Positions 1 through 6,606 of a stretch of DNA of 12,232 nucleotides are shown here, one piece after another (within the stretch, counting starts at the first letter, position 1; each line of letters opens with the position of its first letter). The stretch comes from Thermoplasmata archaeon (GTDB lineage: Archaea > Thermoplasmatota > Thermoplasmata > Thermoplasmatales > Thermoplasmataceae): assembly GCA_021811525.1 (NCBI GenBank), contig JAJZOK010000100.1, positions 1 through 12,232 on the forward strand, read 5' to 3'. The notes under the pieces were generated by a model. That model was not told where the DNA came from, did not search any database, and worked only from the letters and a program-made list of their open reading frames with translations. A program made the translations under genes and the position numbers.

Positions 1-218
1 GAGAAACTCCCCTGAACCTGATCCATCTTAGGAACATGGTTCAGGTTACTGAGGCAGGAGGCACAATTATGCCCCCACTGCCGCCGCTTTACTTCGGCGA
101 GAATGATATAACAAAGCTTGTTGACCTCACCGTGGGGAGGGTCCTAACCATGCTTGGGGTAGAGAACAATCTCATGAGGGAATGGGGCGTAGAAGGCAAG
201 GAACCTTACGAAGACTGA
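1..218 (+). CDS. ubiX: UbiX-family flavin prenyltransferase, C-terminal part (5'-truncated by window edge)
   Basis: Only the last 71 codons are present; the reading frame enters at base 3 and ends at TGA 216-218. UbiX joins a dimethylallyl group to reduced FMN to make prenylated FMN (prFMN), the cofactor of UbiD decarboxylases. The fragment opens with ETPLNLIHLRNM, the end of the RETPL motif of the family. It continues with TEAGGTIMPP and PPLYF, followed by VDLTVGRVL. The Tyr (codon 90-92) and the Arg of VGRVL are 16 residues apart, as are the Tyr and Arg that bind the dimethylallyl phosphate in characterised UbiX (Tyr169/Arg185 in the Pseudomonas enzyme). The ending (LGVENNLMREWG) is also typical. 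Three UbiD-family genes follow in the window, so it is the probable local cofactor source. Its last 13 bases overlap the convergent end of the next gene. Confidence 0.93.
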   Translation, partial: ETPLNLIHLRNMVQVTEAGGTIMPPLPPLYFGENDITKLVDLTVGRVLTMLGVENNLMREWGVEGKEPYED

Positions 219-685
219 CGGCTCATGATGTATGCAGCAGTCTTTTCAAAACCAGCCTTGTAGTGCTCGTATATATTTTTCTGATCGAACAGAAGCTCAG
301 ATATGAATGGCGCCTTGTCAGAGTAGTCCTCCAGGACTTCCGTTGGAACCGCTCTGTATAGAACTTCATCATTTCTGCTGTCCCAGCCGCTTGCCTCATG
401 GACTGATATCTTAAGGTATTCCACAGCGGGCTGTAACTGAAGAATGAGCGTCCCTTTCATATGCGTATGGAGAAACTGCTGGCTCCTGGTTCCCTTGTGC
501 ACAGCAAGGTAAAGCTCATGTTCACTGCCTGCGACCACCTGGTATGGTGACAGCAGAGCAATATGCGGAAAACCATCCGGATCTGAAGTAACCAGAAATA
601 TGGCGGAGTTCTTGCGGTTCCTGTTGTTGAAATGAAGAAAATCAACGGCTTTTTGGGGCAGCCTGTCTCCATAGGAGGTTGACAT
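206..685 (-). CDS. Pyridoxamine 5'-phosphate oxidase-like FMN-binding split-barrel protein
   Basis: 159 aa. The N-terminal half has the split-barrel pattern: NSAIFLVTSDPDGFPHIA (about residues 26-43), then SPYQVV, then ELYLAVHKGTRSQQFL (about 57-72), a beta-strand and loop typical of PNPOx-like FMN pockets. The C-terminal third is helical and charged. No signal peptide or membrane segment is visible, so it is probably cytosolic. Family members bind FMN, F420 or heme and are often of unknown substrate; a true pyridoxine-phosphate oxidase role is not supported. It lies 49 bp downstream of UbiD paralog A on the same strand but has its own TATA-like box about 24 nt before its ATG, so it may be a separate leaderless transcript. 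Its 3' end overlaps ubiX by 13 bp, tail to tail. It could handle FMN or prFMN, or supply reduced flavin, but the sequence alone does not show this. Confidence 0.82.
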   Translation of the reverse strand: MSTSYGDRLPQKAVDFLHFNNRNRKNSAIFLVTSDPDGFPHIALLSPYQVVAGSEHELYLAVHKGTRSQQFLHTHMKGTLILQLQPAVEYLKISVHEASGWDSRNDEVLYRAVPTEVLEDYSDKAPFISELLFDQKNIYEHYKAGFEKTAAYIMSRQSS

Positions 686-703
686 GCCTGAAAAGCCCTA
701 CTT

Positions 704-713
704 TAATTAAAAA
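704..713 (-). promoter_or_regulatory. TATA-like promoter of the split-barrel gene
   Basis: Read on the minus strand, an A/T-rich box (TTTTTAATTA, in a longer run of T and A) is centred about 24 nt before the ATG at 685. That is the spacing expected for an archaeal leaderless transcript. No Shine-Dalgarno site precedes the start. Confidence 0.5.
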
Positions 714-734
714 AATTTGGGTAGGCCTGAAAAA

Positions 735-2339
735 TCAGACTTTCTCCCTCAGTTTTGAGAGCCTTTCCCCTATCTCATAGTGGTTGCCCTTGAGGATATC
801 CTCAGCATCCTGCCTGAATTCATCAGGCCAGTATCCCAATTCATATCCGTACCATGGCTCAACGAGGTTAAGTTCAGGAAGGCCGAGTTCCTTCCACGTG
901 TCCCTGGCTTTTTCCATGAAGTCCTTTCTTGGGAGTGACGTGGGGGGATAGGGGTATTTTATGGTGGCATCTATGAGGACGCCAGAGCTTCCAACACCGC
1001 CTGGGAACTCTTTTTCCTCGTGTGATGCGCCAGGGCTGTAAGCCGATGGGTCAAGCCCCGGCATCTTGCCTGTTATGATCCTCATGTCCCTTGCAGGCTG
1101 GACTCTCCAGCTCATTGCCCAGATGACTGAGTCAATGTTCCTTATGTCAATGTCTTCATCCACGACGATGAAGAATTTGCCCCATCTCGAGTCATAACCT
1201 GCTGCAAGGTTAAGGACCTGCCATGGGTGGGCCTTGTTAACCTTCTTTATCTTTATGACACACCACTGGGCCTGGCTCATTTCATGCCATGCAACATCTA
1301 TGATTCCCGGTACCTTGGCATCGAACTTCAGGAACTTGTAGTAAACATTTTCCGATGAAATCTGCCTTACCTTGCTGCTCTCGCTGGGCGGGAACTGGCT
1401 CATGATGTGGACAAACGTAGCATTCTTCCTCATGGTTACTGCAGTGACATCGAATACTGGCCTGAGCCACACATCGGTCGCCATGTAGCCGGTATATTCC
1501 CCGAAGGCATTTCCTGGTTCCATGTACTCAGTTGAGATATATCCTTCAATGACAATGTCTGCATCTGCGGGCACCTCAATGTCAACAGTCTTTCCCCTTA
1601 CGGTTTTGACCGGTTCACCTGAGAAACCACCGGCCACTGTCAGTTCGTCTACCCCGTATGGAATCTTCGCAGAAGCAGTGTAGAAATATGACGGCACTCC
1701 GCCAACGACCACTGCAGCGGGCATTGGCTTGCCAAGGTCTTTCCACTCTCTCCAGTGGATAATCCCCTGGTTTCCTCTGTTTATTTCCCATAGGAGCTTT
1801 CTCTTTCCAAAGACGTGCGCAGAGTAGTTTCCCATATTCTGAATTCCAGTCTTGGGAGATTTCGTGATAACCTGCGTTGAAGTCCTTATCTGCCCGCTGA
1901 AGCCAGGGAGCTCAACCGGCACAGGAAGTGCCTCAAGTCCGTTTCCATCAACATCGAGCTTGTCTCCCTCGATGACAATATCCTGGACCGGCCCCTTTTC
2001 AATATGCTCGGTGGGGACCGGATGAATCAGGGCATTCTCCCACTTCTTCTGAATTGCTTCCTTGGTTGGAGCCTCGCTCTTGAGGCCGAGCCCATATATT
2101 TCCATGGAAGAAGCATAAATGCCTGTGGCTACCTTTATATCGTATTTCCTGCCTTTAGCATCTGTAACATTCTCGAACAGGAAACCTCTTCTTTCTTTCT
2201 CAGGAAGCCCACGGTATTGTAGCCTGGCTAGCGGCGTTATATCGGACTCCTTTGAAACCTTCTTGTTGACCCTGAAGAGTTTCCCTGCTTTTTCAAGGGC
2301 AGATAGATAGTCATTCAGGTCCTTGTAATATTCTCCCAT
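735..2339 (-). CDS. UbiD-family (de)carboxylase paralog A with non-canonical active site
   Basis: 534 aa, full length. UbiD enzymes use prFMN, Mn2+ (or Mg2+) and K+ to decarboxylate or carboxylate aromatic and alpha,beta-unsaturated acids. The N-terminal domain begins YYKDLNDYLSALEKAGKL and carries LARLQYRGLPEKERRGF (38-53). Predicted metal/prFMN ligands are kept: Asn168 (QNMGNYS), His195 (IIHWREW) and Glu265 (VIEGYI). The usual motif ends YR, but here it is Tyr172-Ser173, so the catalytic Arg is missing. The usual EGPFGE is GNAFGE (276-281): the first catalytic Glu is Gly276 and the last is kept as Glu281. A PPSESSK loop (317-323) and a C-terminal block (PPTSLPRKDFMEKA, PWYGYELG) are shared with paralog C, not B. 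The ATG at 2339 is about 24 nt from a TATA-like box. The family assignment is firm; the substrate and even catalytic competence are open. Confidence 0.93.
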   Translation of the reverse strand: MGEYYKDLNDYLSALEKAGKLFRVNKKVSKESDITPLARLQYRGLPEKERRGFLFENVTDAKGRKYDIKVATGIYASSMEIYGLGLKSEAPTKEAIQKKWENALIHPVPTEHIEKGPVQDIVIEGDKLDVDGNGLEALPVPVELPGFSGQIRTSTQVITKSPKTGIQNMGNYSAHVFGKRKLLWEINRGNQGIIHWREWKDLGKPMPAAVVVGGVPSYFYTASAKIPYGVDELTVAGGFSGEPVKTVRGKTVDIEVPADADIVIEGYISTEYMEPGNAFGEYTGYMATDVWLRPVFDVTAVTMRKNATFVHIMSQFPPSESSKVRQISSENVYYKFLKFDAKVPGIIDVAWHEMSQAQWCVIKIKKVNKAHPWQVLNLAAGYDSRWGKFFIVVDEDIDIRNIDSVIWAMSWRVQPARDMRIITGKMPGLDPSAYSPGASHEEKEFPGGVGSSGVLIDATIKYPYPPTSLPRKDFMEKARDTWKELGLPELNLVEPWYGYELGYWPDEFRQDAEDILKGNHYEIGERLSKLREKV

Positions 2340-2358
2340 ATTTCGGGGACATTAAATT

Positions 2359-2367
2359 CATATAAAG
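2359..2367 (-). promoter_or_regulatory. TATA-like promoter of UbiD paralog A
   Basis: The minus strand reads CTTTATATG, centred about 24 nt upstream of the ATG at 2339. This fits a leaderless transcript. It is one side of the 227-bp divergent region shared with UbiD paralog B. Confidence 0.55.
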
Positions 2368-2428
2368 TTCTTTTTAGGACCGTAAATCCAATTTTTTCCT
2401 TTCTCAACTAAAATTTTGACACCATTCA

Positions 2429-2459
2429 TGCAATAATTTTACAAAATGTCGATATTGCA
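2429..2459. repeat. Inverted repeat TGCAATA/TATTGCA between divergent ubiD genes
   Basis: Perfect 7-bp arms, TGCAATA at 2429-2435 and TATTGCA at 2453-2459, are separated by 17 bp in the middle of the divergent control region of UbiD A and B. Half-site spacing of this kind suits a dimeric regulator that controls both promoters. The region is A/T-rich, so chance is possible. Confidence 0.3.
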
Positions 2460-2519
2460 GCTTTTTTCTTCAAAATGTATTTAACAATTGCCGAATTTGC
2501 CGGAAAAAAGGGGTTCAGT

Positions 2520-2532
2520 AGTTTGGGAAACT
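2520..2532. promoter_or_regulatory. Palindrome AGTTTgggAAACT next to the UbiD B TATA box
   Basis: A 13-bp palindrome with 5-bp arms and a 3-bp centre ends one base before the TATA-like element at 2534. It sits where the TFB recognition element lies. A protein bound there could block or assist pre-initiation complex assembly. Operator function is inferred from position only. Confidence 0.3.
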
Positions 2533-2533
2533 G

Positions 2534-2543
2534 TTTTAATAAC
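2534..2543 (+). promoter_or_regulatory. TATA-like promoter of UbiD paralog B
   Basis: TTTTAATAAC is centred 28 nt before the GTG at 2567 and 34 nt before the ATG at 2573. Transcription would start at or a few bases before the coding region, again without a Shine-Dalgarno site. Confidence 0.5.
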
Positions 2544-2572
2544 ACTAAGTATCCAATGTCAGGTTCGTGATT

Positions 2573-4036
2573 ATGGTGGAAGTAACGAAGGACCTCAGGT
2601 CGTTCATTGAAGGCATAGAGAAGATTGGACTTCTAAAAACAGTGAAAGGTGCAGACTGGGACCTTGAAATAGGTGCGATTACAGATACAAACTCAAAGAG
2701 CAACAAGTATACCCTGCTCTTTGATGATGTAAAGGGCTATCCAAAGGGTTTCAGGGTTCTCACGGGTGCATTGCTGGATTCAAGGAGAGTTTCAACTGCA
2801 CTTGGCCTTGACAACACAATGAACAACATGCAGCTCACCACTGCCATCAGGGACAGGCTGAGGAATGCAGCCAGCGACCACGAAAAGTACAAGCCGAAAG
2901 TAGTAGAATCTGCTCCTGTCCTTGAAAATATTGACAGGGGAGACAAGATTGATTTTTTCAAATTCCCAATACCAAAGTGGTTCAAGCATGATGGCGGAAG
3001 GTACATCGGAACAGCAGATGCGGTCATTACAAGGGACCCCGATATTGGATGGGTAAATGTTGGAACTTACAGGGTCATGGTCAAAAGCAAGAACAGCCTG
3101 GTAATGCTCATGGAAGCCTCCAGGCACGGGAGAACCCACTACCAGAAATACCTGGAGGCAGGCAAGCCATGCCCGGTTGCCATTTCGTTCGGGCATAATC
3201 CTGGCCTTAACTTGTTCTCTGCCAATGAAGTCCCTGAGGGGGTATCGGAATACAACTTCCTGGGAGCAGTGAGGCAGAAGCCGGTGGAAGTGTTCAACGG
3301 GCCGGTCACTGGGCTTCCAATTCCAGCGGACAGTGAAATCGCAATTGAAGGTTATATTACGGAAGAAAAGGCCGAGGAAGGGCCCCTTGGGGAATTCATG
3401 GGATACTACGCAGGAGGCAAGATGCTCAACCCTGTCATCAAGATTGAAGCGGTGTATTACAGAAATGAGCCAATACTCCTTGGCACATGCGCAGGAAAAC
3501 CCCCATATGATTATTCCTATTTCAGGTGCCCCATAAGGGCAGCACTCATATGGAACGCTTTGGATTCTTCAGGAATCTCCGGTGTAAAGGGAGTATGGTG
3601 CCATGAGGAAGGCTATTCCAGGGCATTTACCACAGTATCCATAAAGCAGTCCTTTGGAGGCCAGGCCGTAATGGCCGGGCACATTGCATCACAGAGCAGG
3701 CCGGGTGCGGTTGCAGGCAGGTACACTGTTGTGGTGGATGATGACATAGACCCGTCCAACCTCAACGATGTGGTGTGGGCAATGTGTAGCAGAAACGATC
3801 CGGCCACTGGCATTGACATAATAAACAACACCATGGGCACTCCACTTGACCCAATTTCCAAGCATGTGGAGGGGAAGGATCTGCTTGAATACACAAGCTC
3901 AAGGGCCGTTATCTACGCAGTCAAACCTTTTGACAAGATAATAAAGAAGACCTTCCCCGACGTGGTAAAGCCCGATGAGGAAACTGACAAGAAGGTCAGG
4001 GAGAAATTTGCTGACCTCTTCACCGTCAAGAAATAG
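2573..4036 (+). CDS. UbiD-family decarboxylase paralog B with canonical active site
   Basis: 487 aa from the ATG at 2573; an in-frame GTG two codons earlier (2567) is an equally possible leaderless start. The start region (EVTKDLRSFIEGIEKIG) is typical of UbiD proteins. Using the 487-residue numbering, the metal/prFMN ligands are Asn162 (WVNVGTYR), His189 (GRTHYQKY) and Glu259 (AIEGYI). The catalytic set is complete: Arg167 in GTYR, and Glu269 and Glu274 in EGPLGEFMGYY, matching the Glu-Arg-Glu network of fungal Fdc1 and E. coli UbiD. It is shorter than paralogs A and C and clearly more distant from them: it lacks their QYRGLPEKER and PWYGY blocks. It is probably a working prFMN-dependent decarboxylase (or carboxylase) of an aromatic acid. 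The exact substrate cannot be read from sequence. It is divergent from A and convergent with the transporter gene. Confidence 0.94.
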   Translation: MVEVTKDLRSFIEGIEKIGLLKTVKGADWDLEIGAITDTNSKSNKYTLLFDDVKGYPKGFRVLTGALLDSRRVSTALGLDNTMNNMQLTTAIRDRLRNAASDHEKYKPKVVESAPVLENIDRGDKIDFFKFPIPKWFKHDGGRYIGTADAVITRDPDIGWVNVGTYRVMVKSKNSLVMLMEASRHGRTHYQKYLEAGKPCPVAISFGHNPGLNLFSANEVPEGVSEYNFLGAVRQKPVEVFNGPVTGLPIPADSEIAIEGYITEEKAEEGPLGEFMGYYAGGKMLNPVIKIEAVYYRNEPILLGTCAGKPPYDYSYFRCPIRAALIWNALDSSGISGVKGVWCHEEGYSRAFTTVSIKQSFGGQAVMAGHIASQSRPGAVAGRYTVVVDDDIDPSNLNDVVWAMCSRNDPATGIDIINNTMGTPLDPISKHVEGKDLLEYTSSRAVIYAVKPFDKIIKKTFPDVVKPDEETDKKVREKFADLFTVKK

Positions 4037-4049
4037 GCTTACTCCCACA

Positions 4050-4061
4050 TTTTCCTTTTTT
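4050..4061 (+). terminator. T-rich termination signal after UbiD paralog B
   Basis: TTTTCCTTTTTT begins 13 bp past the stop codon, with more T-rich tracts following (to about 4097). No stable hairpin is seen. Short T-runs are the usual termination signal in archaea. Confidence 0.5.
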
Positions 4062-4142
4062 GCATATATTTCTAATTTATCCTGATTTTTTCCTATTAAT
4101 AATACTGGGCTACAAGGCGATTATGACAATCCTATCACAAAT

Positions 4143-4154
4143 AAAAAAAGAAAA
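4143..4154 (-). terminator. T-rich termination signal after the MFS gene
   Basis: On the minus strand the bases after the MFS stop read TTTTCTTTTTTT, about 27 bp past the stop. Together with the T-tract after UbiD B it separates the two convergent genes. Confidence 0.45.
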
Positions 4155-4180
4155 TTTTTTGGAAATTAGATGTTTAAAAA

Positions 4181-5512
4181 TTACAGGGAAGTTATCTCAG
4201 TTCCCTTTGTTTCCTTGAGCCCGAAGTACCCTACCAGCTGGACTACTGCACCAACAAGCATTGCAATGGCCATTGCCATTCCAAGGTGAGCGATTCCACC
4301 CAGCGCCCCGTACAGGAATGGAATAACCAGTGGGGCAGAACCTCCTGCGACTCCCCTTCCCACCATGTAACCGAAGTTTGTGGCGGTGGAACGCATCTTC
4401 GTGGGGAAATGCTCACTGTACCATACACCGTATTCTGCTGATACGCCCTGCCCTATTGATACGAAGGTATATGCGTAAAACAGCGGGAACATTATGAGCC
4501 CGGCGTATGATATGTGTGCAATCACAGTGTACATGAAGGCTATGACAGAAACAAGGTAGAATGCACCAAAGACTATGGCAGTGGATTTCCTTCCGAACTT
4601 GTCAGCAGCCCATCCGTTGAGCACATAGAAAGGAACTGCAATGGCCTGTCCCAGGACAAGTATGAGTGTGAACTGATTTATCAGATATCCTATGGACTGT
4701 GTAAGGCCATATCCCACCACGAGAAGTGTCGGCATGAAACTGGCATATGAGAAGTATATGAACAGGTTGGCGCCACCAATGAGAAGTGCAAACCAGGCGT
4801 ACCTTCTGTAATCCTTGTTCAGCAGCACCTGAATAATCGGAGACCTGACATCATAATCCTTTGGCAACTCTCCAGCTTTCCTCTTCCTGTTGTATTCGAG
4901 CCACTGTTTGGACTCAGGAAGCACGAATTTGACAACCGGCACTCCAACAAGCCCGATGACTCCCGCCACGACAAATGAGTATCTCCAGGACAGCGGGTTT
5001 CCGAATCCCAGTGCGGTTATGGCAATTCCGGCTGTAAGTGCACCAACGATGGAGCCGATGATGAAAACGCTCTGTAGCAGCCCTCCGCCGGTCGCTCTCG
5101 TCTTAGAGCTCCAGACTTCAGATATCTGGGCAAATCCAATGCCCCACTCTCCACCTATGCCAAGGCCCTCAATTGCCCTAAGGGTGTATAACTGCCATAG
5201 TTGGGTTACGCCTGCAGTTGCAAGAGTGGTGACTCCGAAAATCCCAATGGAGAGCATAAGCCCAACTTTTCGTCCGTACCTGTCTGCTACCCAGCCAAAT
5301 AAGAGTCCTCCAAAAGCCGAGAACACAAGGCTGATAGTGAGAGCTACCGTAATAGGTGCCAAATCATGGGGGTTGCCTGTGAAATATAGCGCCAGGGGCG
5401 AAAACAGGTAACTGATGAGCACCAGATCGAATCCGTCGGCAAAGTGACCAAATAGTACACTTCCCAAGGAACCGTATCTCTCATTTTTTGTGTAAGTTAC
5501 ATTATCCGTCAT
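4181..5512 (-). CDS. MFS transporter, probable organic or aromatic acid:H+ symporter
   Basis: 443 aa from the ATG at 5512. An upstream ATG at 5533 would start only a few bases from the TATA box, so it is rejected. About 12 hydrophobic segments span the protein, with a charged central loop after the sixth segment (ESKQWLEYNRKRKAGELPKDY). Segment 1 carries FADGFDLV (Asp26 and Asp29), like the DGxD motif in the first helix of aromatic-acid carriers such as PcaK. The loop after segment 2 holds the MFS signature GWVADRYGRK (73-82), repeated as GWAADKFGRKS in the second half. RAIEGLGIGGEWG (112-124) also resembles the metabolite:H+ and sialate:H+ symporter groups, so the subfamily is not settled. 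It sits among ring-modifying enzymes, so import of the island's acid substrate is the likely role. It has its own promoter, divergent from the hydrolase. Confidence 0.9.
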   Translation of the reverse strand: MTDNVTYTKNERYGSLGSVLFGHFADGFDLVLISYLFSPLALYFTGNPHDLAPITVALTISLVFSAFGGLLFGWVADRYGRKVGLMLSIGIFGVTTLATAGVTQLWQLYTLRAIEGLGIGGEWGIGFAQISEVWSSKTRATGGGLLQSVFIIGSIVGALTAGIAITALGFGNPLSWRYSFVVAGVIGLVGVPVVKFVLPESKQWLEYNRKRKAGELPKDYDVRSPIIQVLLNKDYRRYAWFALLIGGANLFIYFSYASFMPTLLVVGYGLTQSIGYLINQFTLILVLGQAIAVPFYVLNGWAADKFGRKSTAIVFGAFYLVSVIAFMYTVIAHISYAGLIMFPLFYAYTFVSIGQGVSAEYGVWYSEHFPTKMRSTATNFGYMVGRGVAGGSAPLVIPFLYGALGGIAHLGMAMAIAMLVGAVVQLVGYFGLKETKGTEITSL

Positions 5513-5523
5513 AAATTCTAAAC

Positions 5524-5540
5524 GTATGAACATACATGTA
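5524..5540. promoter_or_regulatory. Overlapping palindromes between the MFS TATA box and start
   Basis: GTATGaaCATAC (5524-5535) and TACATGTA (5533-5540) overlap, and they lie between the TATA-like box and the start codon of the transporter gene. This is a classic place for an archaeal repressor to block RNA polymerase. No regulator gene is in the window. Function is inferred from symmetry and position. Confidence 0.4.
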
Positions 5541-5547
5541 TAAAAAA
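5539..5547 (-). promoter_or_regulatory. TATA-like promoter of the MFS gene
   Basis: The minus strand reads TTTTTTATA, centred about 30 nt upstream of the ATG at 5512. This makes 5512 the likely leaderless start and places the longer 5533 start too close to the box. Confidence 0.55.
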
Positions 5548-5704
5548 CATATCATTCCATAATTTTGAGATATATGTCGGCAAATGTGTTATGTTCCCGA
5601 AATACTTACAAGCGCATTGAGGGAAATAGAGTTACTATCAGGTAATCTGAATTTTAGATGGTGAAAGTCCATGGAATGAACAAAAGGATATGGGAACCAA
5701 ATTA

Positions 5705-5712
5705 CTTATAAC
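5705..5712 (+). promoter_or_regulatory. TATA-like promoter of the alpha/beta hydrolase
   Basis: CTTATAAC is centred 24 nt before the ATG at 5732. It lies inside the longer open frame that begins at 5690, which argues that the true start is 5732. Confidence 0.55.
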
Positions 5713-5731
5713 CAATAATCATCGGAAAAAC

Positions 5732-6508
5732 ATGCAAACAGGCAACTACGTAAGCATTGACAACAGGGACCTGTATTACGAAACCTCAGGTAGCGGATTT
5801 CCAGTGGTATTTCTTCATACAGCAGGCACAGACGGAAGGGTATGGAAGCACTTTGTGGAAAAGCTTCCCAGTGGCATACAGGCAATTGTGCCGGATCTGC
5901 CTGGGCACGGAAAATCATGGCCATGGGCAAACTGGAGGAAGTCGAGGGTAGACGTGGCTTTCTATGCGGACTCAATGGTCAAGCTCATCGAGGCCCTCAA
6001 GCTTGAAAAAGTTGTTATAGTTGGCTGCTCCATCGGTGCCGATATTTCCCTGATGCTTGCCAGATTGCTGGAAAAGAAAGTAGTTTTAAGCATAGCCATG
6101 GAAGGGGCAGCCAGGACCCATACTTTCCAGGAAGAGGTAATAATGAAGACTGAACCCGGAAATGTTGAGAGGGCGTTCGATTTCTGCGGCAGGAACGCGA
6201 AGAAGGAACACATCGAGGAGCTTATCTGGATCAGGAGTTCCAACAACAGGGACATCTATGTTACAGATCTGCTGGCCTGGAACAATTTTGACTACTCAAA
6301 GGAACTTCAGAATACTGGAACAAAGGTTATTCTCATGAGGGGAGAGGATGACCCTGTGGTCACGGAAAGCATGCTAGAAGATACTGTGAAAATAATGCGA
6401 AACAGCACAAAGCAGACTCTTGAGGGGCTGGGGCATTACCCAATGCTGGAGGATCCGGAACACCTAGCAAAGATACTTGTACCGTTGCTTTCCCAGTACA
6501 TAAAGTAA
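5732..6508 (+). CDS. Alpha/beta hydrolase (enol-lactonase / meta-cleavage hydrolase type)
   Basis: 258 aa from the ATG at 5732; the open frame extends 14 codons further up but that part contains the promoter. It starts with the usual strand pattern (YVSIDNRDLYYETSGSG). The oxyanion region is FLHTAGTDGRVW (28-38). The nucleophile elbow is GCSIG (98-102) with Ser100. The likely acid is Asp207 in RGEDDPVV, and the base is His235 in GLGHYPMLEDPEHL, so the catalytic triad is complete. A cap region of mixed helices lies about 125-190. No signal peptide is seen. This layout is shared by 3-oxoadipate enol-lactonases (PcaD) and by C-C bond hydrolases of meta-cleavage pathways (MhpC, BphD). In this setting it probably acts on a lactone or ring-opened product, but a general esterase cannot be excluded. 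It is 98 bp upstream of the aldolase gene, which has its own promoter. Confidence 0.9.
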   Translation: MQTGNYVSIDNRDLYYETSGSGFPVVFLHTAGTDGRVWKHFVEKLPSGIQAIVPDLPGHGKSWPWANWRKSRVDVAFYADSMVKLIEALKLEKVVIVGCSIGADISLMLARLLEKKVVLSIAMEGAARTHTFQEEVIMKTEPGNVERAFDFCGRNAKKEHIEELIWIRSSNNRDIYVTDLLAWNNFDYSKELQNTGTKVILMRGEDDPVVTESMLEDTVKIMRNSTKQTLEGLGHYPMLEDPEHLAKILVPLLSQYIK

Positions 6509-6531
6509 AATTTATCCGGTTAAAATCAACG

Positions 6532-6570
6532 GCATTTTTCCTGTATGGTCAACAACTGTCGGAAAAATGC
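6532..6570. repeat. Perfect 10-bp inverted repeat upstream of the aldolase promoter
   Basis: GCATTTTTCC (6532-6541) and GGAAAAATGC (6561-6570) are exact reverse complements separated by 19 bp. The right arm ends 5 bp before the TATA-like box of the aldolase gene. It could be an operator with two half-sites about three helix turns apart, or a weak hairpin ending the hydrolase transcript. The A/T-rich stem and lack of a T-run after the right arm favour an operator. Confidence 0.5.
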
Positions 6571-6575
6571 GAAAA

Positions 6576-6583
6576 TTTATAAC
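6576..6583 (+). promoter_or_regulatory. TATA-like promoter of the aldolase gene
   Basis: TTTATAAC is centred 27 nt upstream of the ATG at 6607, the expected spacing for a leaderless transcript. No Shine-Dalgarno site is present. Confidence 0.55.
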
Positions 6584-6606
6584 AAATTGCTCATGGAATA
6601 TCCCAT

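Noticed and set aside
206..685. HpaC-type flavin reductase identity for the split-barrel protein
   Set aside because: The motif pattern is that of PNPOx-like proteins rather than the flavin reductase-like branch. It is kept only as a possible flavin partner.
684..710. Plus-strand mini-frame after a GGAGGT sequence
   Set aside because: It encodes only about eight codons, and the apparent ribosome site lies inside the minus-strand coding sequence.
686..733. Direct repeat GCCTGAAAA at 686-694 and 725-733 flanking the split-barrel promoter
   Set aside because: Nine bases with no other sign of a mobile element or operator; it is probably chance.
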